From Candidatus Saccharibacteria bacterium UBA7683 (GTDB lineage: Bacteria > Patescibacteriota > Saccharimonadia > Saccharimonadales > UBA7683): a DNA stretch of 17,567 bases. The notes under the pieces were generated by a model. It ran no database searches. It was not told where the DNA came from and worked only from the letters and a program-made list of their open reading frames with translations. The stretch lies in the NCBI GenBank assembly GCA_002482925.1, contig DLGX01000083.1:1-17567 (forward strand), given 5' to 3'. Of this stretch, positions 12,792-17,567 are shown in pieces. The translations under genes and the position numbers were made by a program. Each line of letters starts with the position of its first letter. The stretch's first letter is position 1.

Positions 12792-12890
12792 GCATGTATT
12801 TTGCTGAGTTAAGAAAAGACTTGCCCGAACAAGCAATTAGAGAATGGTAAGGGATGCTTGTCATCGTCTTTTCGCAGCAAAAATACATGC
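12792..12890. repeat. Nested 99-base imperfect hairpin
   Basis: Three helices nest in order. GCATGTATTTTGCTG (12792-12806) pairs with CAGCAAAAATACATGC (12875-12890, one bulged A). GAAAAGAC (12813-12820) pairs with GTCTTTTC (12866-12873). ACAAGCA (12829-12835) pairs with TGCTTGT (12855-12861). The loop is about 19 bases. A further CAGCAAAA at 12771-12778 could compete for TTTTGCTG (12799-12806). It could be a small mobile palindromic element, a structured RNA or a double terminator. Confidence 0.75.
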
Positions 12891-12931
12891 GGAGGTACAT
12901 CGAGGCTTTGATGCTATGGGCGCGGTTTTAT

Positions 12932-12955
12932 ATTACTTTTGCTGACAAAAGTGAT
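12932..12955. repeat. Short hairpin in the repeat-rich gap
   Basis: ATTACTTTTG, loop CTGA, CAAAAGTGAT forms a 10-bp stem with one G-T pair. It is followed by an A/G-rich run and no T tract on the plus strand. Confidence 0.6.
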
Positions 12956-12974
12956 GAAAAAAAGAAGTGACACT

Positions 12975-13001
12975 GGATCCTTCGACTCTGCTCAGGATGA
13001 C
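12975..13001. repeat. Half copy of the pheT palindromic repeat
   Basis: The 27 bases GGATCCTTCGACTCTGCTCA plus GGATGAC match the reverse complement of 1567-1593 in pheT at 24 positions. Only one arm is present here. Confidence 0.82.
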
Positions 13002-13062
13002 GAGAAAGGAAAAGGATTGCTCGTGGACTGGGTTCCCTCCTGCGCGCGAATAACGGAGTAGT

Positions 13063-13737
13063 TTAATATTCGATATCTACGTAACCATCAAAATAATCAT
13101 ATTTAATCTGGTTGCGGGCAATACCGTTTTGAATTAACCCTTCGCCTAAATCTTCCGAGAATTTTTGTGAACCAGCAAGATACACGGTTCGTTCAAACAC
13201 ATCTGGAACATCAGCTAAAAGTTGCGCTAAAGTAAGCCTTGTTTCTACATAATCTTTAATTTCAAGACTAGGATCTTTTTTAGCTGCAGCACGAAGCTCT
13301 TTAACAAACGGACGTCGCTCGTTTTTACCCGCATAAAGTAATAGTGCGTTATTTGGGATATTTTTATGAATCTGATCAAGAATAATACTTCTAAATGTTG
13401 TTACCCCTATGCCCCCTGCAATATATAGCTTCTTTCTACCATCATCAGCCCAAATAAAATCACCGCCCAGTTGGTCTGCTTCAATAACATCACCTGGTTC
13501 AAGCGTCGCCATACGCCTCTTGTACATACTTGTTCCAATATAAGTAGTAATTAAAAGATCCTTTTCGTATGGTGCCGATGCGATAGTGAACAAGCGATCA
13601 GCATCTACTGGTGGTACATCTGGCATTGTAAGGTTAATATATTGACCTGCTTGCCACGTTAATGAATCGAGGCTTTCAAATACTAACGAAACAATTTCGC
13701 CTAGTTCTATATACTTCTTCTTTAGCCGTAATCTCAT
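13063..13737 (-). CDS. FNR-type FAD/NAD(P)-binding oxidoreductase
   Basis: A 224-aa ferredoxin-NADP reductase-like protein. The FAD-binding barrel (about 1-100) ends in the flavin motif DRLFTIAS (47-54) preceded by WQAGQYINLTMP. The nucleotide domain opens IAGGIGVTTFRSI (106-118), the GG(I/T)G(I/V)TP-type loop with Thr in place of Pro. VYLAGSQKF and the aromatic end YDYFDGY match the family. There is no iron-sulfur or globin domain, so the electron partner is a separate protein. It would shuttle electrons between NAD(P)H and a carrier in the cytoplasm. TATACT ends seven bases before the ATG, predicting leaderless mRNA. The gene is divergent from a MarR regulator, and the two share the -35 region. 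Confidence 0.9.
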   Translation of the reverse strand: MRLRLKKKYIELGEIVSLVFESLDSLTWQAGQYINLTMPDVPPVDADRLFTIASAPYEKDLLITTYIGTSMYKRRMATLEPGDVIEADQLGGDFIWADDGRKKLYIAGGIGVTTFRSIILDQIHKNIPNNALLLYAGKNERRPFVKELRAAAKKDPSLEIKDYVETRLTLAQLLADVPDVFERTVYLAGSQKFSEDLGEGLIQNGIARNQIKYDYFDGYVDIEY

Positions 13738-13744
13738 TACAAAC

Positions 13745-13797
13745 AGTATACCTTAGCTAAAATAATTATTGACAACAAATAGGTAAGTAACTAAACT
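13745..13797. promoter_or_regulatory. Divergent promoters of the FNR and MarR genes
   Basis: For the plus strand, TTGACA (13769-13774), a 17-base spacer and TAAACT (13792-13797) precede the ATG at 13806 by eight bases. For the minus strand, TTGTCA (13775-13770), a 19-base spacer and TATACT (13750-13745) precede the ATG at 13737 by seven. The two -35 hexamers overlap by five bases. The palindrome TTAGCTAA (13753-13760) in the minus-strand spacer is a possible MarR operator. Confidence 0.72.
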
Positions 13798-13805
13798 ATT
13801 AAGTA

Positions 13806-14246
13806 ATGTTAGAGAAAAAACGCTTAGAATATCTTCAAAAACTTATGCCTGCACTCAGTAATCTATATAGAGCTATGGCTACTTCGAGGGATGGTTTTTT
13901 AGCACAGTTTAATCTTAGTCGCCCACAACTAGAATTGCTGATTTCTTTAAAAGAAAAGCCCTGCACAACAAGCCAGCTAGCTAAAGAATTTAGCGTGAGC
14001 CCTTCTGCAGTTTCGCAAATGGTAGATCAACTTATAGAAAAGAATCTTGTTGAAAGAATCGATGATGAACATGATCGTCGTGTTACGAACATTAAGCTTT
14101 CTAGCGGTGGCAAAACATTGTTTGAAGAAATCCACGAAAAATTTCTCGATCATATCGAAGGTAAATTCAGTTCGGTGAGCATAAAAGAAATGGAAACACT
14201 TCTAAATACCATTAACAAAATTACGGTCGACGTTACCAAGGAATAA
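13806..14246 (+). CDS. MarR-family transcriptional regulator
   Basis: A 146-aa winged-helix repressor. The DNA-binding helices are TTSQLAKEFSVSPSAVSQMVDQL (about 54-76), split by the turn at SVSPSA; the wing holds the family signature DEHDRRVTNIKLS (87-99). The N- and C-terminal helices form the dimer. MarR proteins usually release DNA on binding phenolic or lipophilic ligands or on thiol oxidation; here only Cys53 is available. The gene starts leaderless behind a good TTGACA promoter, and the efflux pump gene begins two bases after its stop, so it very likely represses its own operon and perhaps the divergent FNR gene. Confidence 0.94.
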   Translation: MLEKKRLEYLQKLMPALSNLYRAMATSRDGFLAQFNLSRPQLELLISLKEKPCTTSQLAKEFSVSPSAVSQMVDQLIEKNLVERIDDEHDRRVTNIKLSSGGKTLFEEIHEKFLDHIEGKFSSVSIKEMETLLNTINKITVDVTKE

Positions 14247-14248
14247 GT

Positions 14249-15907
14249 ATGGAAAAATTAAAAAGCGAGATTAAAGAGCGTACTGGGCTGATGAAGTGGT
14301 TGCCGTTAATTGTGCTCAGTAGCGCCGTAATGATTATTATTATCGACACTACTGTACTAAATGTTTCAATTCGCAACATTCTTGATGACCTTGATACCAC
14401 AGTACAAAACATTCAATGGGTTATTTCGGCCTATTCTTTAACACTCGCAGCCTTAACAGTTACGGGTGGAAGGCTCGGTGATTTATTCGGTAGAAAACGA
14501 ATGTTTATTTTAGGTGCCATTCTGTTTGCGGTGGGTTCAATCATAACTTCTTTTGCACCAACCATAGCTTGGGTAATATTTGGTAACGCGATCATTGAAG
14601 GTATTGGTGCAGCACTTATGATGCCTGCTACTGCGGCACTTCTTGTTAATAACTATGCCGGCAAAGATCGTGCGCTTGCATTTGCTGTATGGGGCGGTGT
14701 TGCAGCCAGTGCAGCAGCAATAGGGCCAATTTTAGGCGGATGGCTAACCGCAAATTATTCGTGGCGTTGGGCATTTAGAATTAACCTTATTGTGGTAATT
14801 CTACTTATTCTTGGTGCTCGTTTTGTAAAAGAAGCGAGAGATAGAGCTGAAAAAATTGAACTCGATATTATCGGTATACTTCTTAGTTCTGTAGGATTAG
14901 TTTCAATGGTGTATGGCCTTATCGAATCAAGCACCTATGGCTGGGGATTAGCTAAAGAAAGCTTTGCCGTATTTGGACATTCTTTTGCACCTTTCGGCCT
15001 TTCTATTGCACCTATCGCAATTGCAGTTGGTGCAGCATTGCTAGGATTGTTTGGTCTATTTGAATACAAGCACGAAGTAAATGGACACACGCCACTTGTA
15101 TCACTCGGCCTTTTCAAAAACAAGCAATTCACCGCTGGTACACTTACTACTATGATGCTGGCGCTTGGTCAGACAGGATTAATCTTTGCAGTACCAATTT
15201 TCTACCAAAGTGTTCTCGGTCTTGATGCGTTTCATACTGGCCTTGGCTTAGTTCCTATGTCGCTTGCCATTATGGTTGGCGCGCCTTCTTCGCTTAAACT
15301 TATGCGCTACTTAACACCAAAACGCATTATTCAACTTGGGTTTATTATTAGTGGACTCGGTGCAGCCTACATATACTTTGCACTTGGTGTTACGGCGACT
15401 GTGTGGACGCTTGCACCAGGCTTGTTCATTTATGGGCTTGGCATGGGGTTTGGTTTCAGCCAGCTCACCAACCTCACACTTTCAGCAGTATCTGTACAGC
15501 AATCAGGTGAAGCTTCGGGTGTTAACAACACGCTACGCCAAGTAGGTGCAAGTTTTGGCTCTGCAATTATTGGCGCAGCATTGATTGCAACACTTACCAG
15601 TGGCGTTGTAAAGAAGCTTGAGGCCAGCCCTGTGCTTCCTCGTGAATCTAAAACCCAGATTGTAAACAGTGTTAAAGATGCCGGTTCTAATATTGAATTT
15701 GAATCACCGAAAGGTAATGATCAGCTTCCTACCGCCGTGAAGGCAGAAATTGTAAAAGCAACACATGAAGCAACTGTAGATGGTAACAAAGTGGCTATGC
15801 TCTTTACTACTGGATTTGCTTTACTGGCACTTCTGGTTTCGAATCTACTTCCGAATATCAAAGATCTTCAAACTGGTGAAAAAGCTACTATCAGCGCAGG
15901 CCACTAA
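14249..15907 (+). CDS. DHA2-family (EmrB/QacA) MFS drug efflux transporter
   Basis: A 552-aa inner-membrane proton antiporter with about 14 TM helices, of the DHA2 multidrug group. Motif D1 is IIDTTVLNVS (31-40), motif A GGRLGDLFGRKR (73-84), and the antiporter motif C is near AASAAAIGPILGGWL, followed by WRWAFRIN. It would export lipophilic or cationic toxic compounds. A polar loop of about 70 residues (VKKLEASPVLPRES... to NKVAM) lies between the last two helices, as in QacA-like pumps. The start uses AAGGAA inside the end of marR, two bases after that stop. There is no HlyD/EmrA partner nearby, fitting a cell without an outer membrane. Its stop is five bases from that of the convergent DUF2177 gene. 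Confidence 0.95.
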   Translation: MEKLKSEIKERTGLMKWLPLIVLSSAVMIIIIDTTVLNVSIRNILDDLDTTVQNIQWVISAYSLTLAALTVTGGRLGDLFGRKRMFILGAILFAVGSIITSFAPTIAWVIFGNAIIEGIGAALMMPATAALLVNNYAGKDRALAFAVWGGVAASAAAIGPILGGWLTANYSWRWAFRINLIVVILLILGARFVKEARDRAEKIELDIIGILLSSVGLVSMVYGLIESSTYGWGLAKESFAVFGHSFAPFGLSIAPIAIAVGAALLGLFGLFEYKHEVNGHTPLVSLGLFKNKQFTAGTLTTMMLALGQTGLIFAVPIFYQSVLGLDAFHTGLGLVPMSLAIMVGAPSSLKLMRYLTPKRIIQLGFIISGLGAAYIYFALGVTATVWTLAPGLFIYGLGMGFGFSQLTNLTLSAVSVQQSGEASGVNNTLRQVGASFGSAIIGAALIATLTSGVVKKLEASPVLPRESKTQIVNSVKDAGSNIEFESPKGNDQLPTAVKAEIVKATHEATVDGNKVAMLFTTGFALLALLVSNLLPNIKDLQTGEKATISAGH

Positions 15908-15912
15908 AGTTT

Positions 15913-16314
15913 TTATACAAATAGTACGCTTGCAACCCAATACCCGACGAGTGCAACTATTGTTGTAACGAATGTTCCCCAAAGTAGGTCGATTACCGTA
16001 ATGGTGGTAGGCCAGTTTTTTATTACAGCCTGGCTGGTAAGATCATATGTGGCGTAACACACTAAGCCAAACAAAGCCCCTCCCCAAAGCGCCTGAGTTA
16101 ACGAGTGCGCCTTGCCTGCAGGAATTACCACCAACATAAGTAACCCGAATAAAAAGAGGGCGTAGAATATTCCAGCAGCAACAAAATTTGGATTAGCCGC
16201 CATTACGTGGCCTATATATTTTTTATACAAGTTCTTAGCTACAATCCCCAACCATATGCTATCGAACGCTAAAAATGCTACCGCCATTGCACTGTAAATC
16301 TTTACGTAATCCAT
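15913..16314 (-). CDS. DUF2177 family membrane protein
   Basis: A 133-aa protein with four TM helices. Hallmarks of DUF2177 are FLAFDSIWLGIVAKNLYKK near the N-terminus, GALFGLVCYATYDLTSQAV in the middle and WPTTITVIDLLWGTFVT near the end. The function of the family is not known. It is the last gene of a minus-strand group, three bases after the DUF1295 stop, and the pairing of these two families suggests a shared lipid or membrane role, which is inference. Five bases separate its stop from that of the MFS gene, leaving no room for a terminator between the convergent genes. Confidence 0.92.
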   Translation of the reverse strand: MDYVKIYSAMAVAFLAFDSIWLGIVAKNLYKKYIGHVMAANPNFVAAGIFYALFLFGLLMLVVIPAGKAHSLTQALWGGALFGLVCYATYDLTSQAVIKNWPTTITVIDLLWGTFVTTIVALVGYWVASVLFV

Positions 16315-16317
16315 ATA

Positions 16318-17076
16318 TTACCCTTTCTTTTGTGGAAGCGGAAAAAACTTACTTGTTCGTTTTTTATACGCTTCAAACTTTTTATTACCTTCATACTTCT
16401 TTTCAAGAAGCGGTATACCAGATACTTTTAAAATGAGCGTGGTGATGGTAAGCGGTCCGATAATCCCCCACAGAAATAAAGGCGAGCCAAAACTTATAAG
16501 CCATATTCCCCACCACTGGGTTACTTCGCCAAAATAGTTTGGATGCCGAGTATACGCCCATAAACCTTCTTGCATTACTTCACCCTTGTTTCTTGGATTC
16601 TTTATAAACTTAGAAAGCTCGTAGTCACCAAGCGCTTCAAAAAAGAATCCAATGCTCCAAATAATTACGCCTGCAAAACTTACCCAGCTCACCGAATCTA
16701 TGCCGCTACGACCCATAAATACAACTGGAGCAGAAATACATACTAGTAACAGCCCTTGTAGCACAAAAACCTGAAAGAAACTTCGAATTGTAAACCACTT
16801 ACCCCAATCTTTTCTCCATTGTTGATAACGGTAATCTTCAGGCTTTTTTATATTTCTCAGTAAGATATGTACGCTTAGTCGCACTCCCCAGATTGTTACT
16901 AAAAATAGCGCTATAGAAAGCTGGACACTTGGTCGGTTCAGATAGAGTACCCATGCTAACACCACGAACCCAAAACCCCAAGCGATATCTGCTACATCGT
17001 TGCGTTTTAGAACTTTTGAAATAATAAACCAGATTCCCATATATATACCGATTGTTGTAAGAGCTAATGTAATCAT
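16318..17076 (-). CDS. DUF1295 / steroid 5-alpha-reductase-like membrane protein
   Basis: A 252-aa membrane protein with about six or seven TM helices, of the DUF1295 group related to 3-oxo-5-alpha-steroid 4-dehydrogenases and isoprenylcysteine methyltransferases. The diagnostic segment is GLWAYTRHPNYFGEVTQWWG (171-190), which in relatives binds the nucleotide cofactor. The C-terminal KYEGNKKFEAYKKRTSKFFP is also typical. It may reduce a lipid or isoprenoid double bond; the substrate is unknown. Its ATG overlaps the stop of the upstream nuclease gene (ATGA), and the DUF2177 gene follows by three bases, so all three are one operon with coupled translation. Confidence 0.93.
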   Translation of the reverse strand: MITLALTTIGIYMGIWFIISKVLKRNDVADIAWGFGFVVLAWVLYLNRPSVQLSIALFLVTIWGVRLSVHILLRNIKKPEDYRYQQWRKDWGKWFTIRSFFQVFVLQGLLLVCISAPVVFMGRSGIDSVSWVSFAGVIIWSIGFFFEALGDYELSKFIKNPRNKGEVMQEGLWAYTRHPNYFGEVTQWWGIWLISFGSPLFLWGIIGPLTITTLILKVSGIPLLEKKYEGNKKFEAYKKRTSKFFPLPQKKG

Positions 17077-17567
17077 TTCTTTCCTTGCTTTGTTCGTATG
17101 TAATCAAGTGTTAGTTCAGTGCGGGCTTTGGCGTATTCACAGAAGTTACATGGCCCGCCCATTGCAGCAGTACCAACCGGAGGAATATCATCTTGTTCAA
17201 GGCAGTCTTTCATTTCTTTGAGCGTTTGTTCGACCCATTCACTATCACCGGTATACGGTATAAGCTTGGTTCTAAATTCTAAGCGATCATTAAACTCATC
17301 AAGATCAAACCGGCCGTTTGTATAGACAAAGTAGCCGGTTTCATTAACCACAAAGCCGTTTTGACGCAGTAACCACTGATACACTTCCATTTGGCGCTTA
17401 TAGGCAATCTGCCAATCTGAATCAATGCTTACTTCTCTGTCTTTGGCGGTGGCCTTATAATCCACGACTATTAGTTCTTCTTTAGGGTTGACCCAAATAT
17501 CATCAACTGCGCCAAATACAACTAAATTAGCGGGCTTATATTCAAACTGAACACCCGTAAAATTATG
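17073..17567 (-). CDS. PD-(D/E)XK nuclease, RecB/Cas4-like, 5' end cut by window edge
   Basis: The last 164 codons of a RecB-family nuclease are visible, open to the right edge. The active-site pattern is FGAVDDIW (first acidic residue), IVVDYKA (Asp-x-Lys) and QMEVYQWLL (motif with Gln and Tyr). Near the end GGPCNFCEYAK has two Cys like those that hold an iron-sulfur cluster in Cas4 and AddB; the other one or two ligands, if present, would lie outside or be absent. A GTG at 17465 is not the true start because homologous sequence continues upstream of it. No cas genes or repeats are near, so a DNA-repair or general exonuclease role is more likely than CRISPR. Its TGA overlaps the DUF1295 start. 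Confidence 0.85.
   Translation of the reverse strand, partial: HNFTGVQFEYKPANLVVFGAVDDIWVNPKEELIVVDYKATAKDREVSIDSDWQIAYKRQMEVYQWLLRQNGFVVNETGYFVYTNGRFDLDEFNDRLEFRTKLIPYTGDSEWVEQTLKEMKDCLEQDDIPPVGTAAMGGPCNFCEYAKARTELTLDYIRTKQGKK

Larger units (their letters stand above)
12737..13062. other. Gene-free stretch with repeats and structured DNA
   Basis: This 326-base interval between a plus-strand and a minus-strand gene end contains no convincing gene. It holds a large nested hairpin (12792-12890), a short hairpin (12932-12955) and a half copy of the pheT palindrome (12975-13001). A 19-codon frame from ATG at 12910 (MLWARFYITFADKSDEKKK) spans the short hairpin and is probably chance. Neither flanking gene has an obvious intrinsic terminator of its own within it. 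Confidence 0.75.

Noticed and set aside
12628..12900. Minus-strand 90-codon frame over the pentapeptide gene end and the nested hairpin
   Set aside because: One half is antisense to a clear gene and the other follows the hairpin arms; the frame is probably a by-product of the palindrome, though its repeat-derived part could be rechecked against other copies.
17073..17567. Cas4 of a CRISPR-Cas locus
   Set aside because: No cas genes or direct-repeat arrays occur in the window, and the gene is operonic with DUF1295 and DUF2177.

Overview
The window reads as a compact bacterial chromosome segment, probably from a Candidate Phyla Radiation (Patescibacteria) member and perhaps a Saccharibacteria relative. 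The reasons are inferential: moderately AT-rich DNA, very short intergenic gaps, many genes with an apparent -10 box only 6-10 bases before the start codon (leaderless transcripts), and a PheT carrying the segment ENKMFTHRPD. UGA is a true stop here: two genes end at ATGA junctions in the pheS block and a third does so near the right end. This excludes the UGA=Gly code of Gracilibacteria and Absconditabacteria. There is no CRISPR array, tRNA, rRNA, transposase or prophage gene in view.

Left block, minus strand, 1-4900. A 51-aa zinc-finger-like protein and a two-TM membrane protein of unknown function precede the phenylalanyl-tRNA synthetase operon pheS - GDSL hydrolase - pheT. These three genes are joined by two 4-base ATGA overlaps, and pheT runs off the left edge. 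The pheS leader is the highlight. A TATACT box sits directly before a 14-codon ORF, MAQKVFFFNFFTTR, with five Phe codons. Its stop codon abuts GCGAGG, which can pair with the 5' arm (CCTCGC) of a terminator hairpin ending in T7. This has all the parts of a ribosome-mediated transcription attenuator sensing charged tRNA-Phe, like enterobacterial pheM-pheST but evidently independent in sequence. pheT also carries an in-frame palindromic repeat; half of it recurs in the intergenic stretch near 12975.

Middle block, 4900-11000. An NADPH-dependent FMN reductase and YajQ are transcribed divergently from a region full of palindromic TTAAGTA/TACTTAA half sites. Then come a histidine phosphatase with VHG in place of RHG, a GH63-like six-hairpin glycosidase, a ZIP metal transporter divergent from a Fur/Zur-type repressor around a shared palindromic -35 (TTGCAA), an unusual aquaporin with a Lys-rich tail, and an acidic protein of unknown function behind a perfect consensus promoter.

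Right block, 11030-17567. RmuC and a pentapeptide-repeat protein diverge from only 24 bp with overlapping -10 boxes. A 326-bp gene-free stretch holds a nested long hairpin and repeat fragments. Next are an FNR-type flavin reductase divergent from a MarR - DHA2 efflux pump operon. Last, on the minus strand, is an operon of a RecB/Cas4-like PD-(D/E)XK nuclease (cut by the right edge), a DUF1295 membrane protein and a DUF2177 membrane protein.

Functional themes are aminoacylation with its own attenuator, metal homeostasis (ZIP plus Fur), redox/flavin enzymes, drug export, and back-to-back promoters sharing elements.
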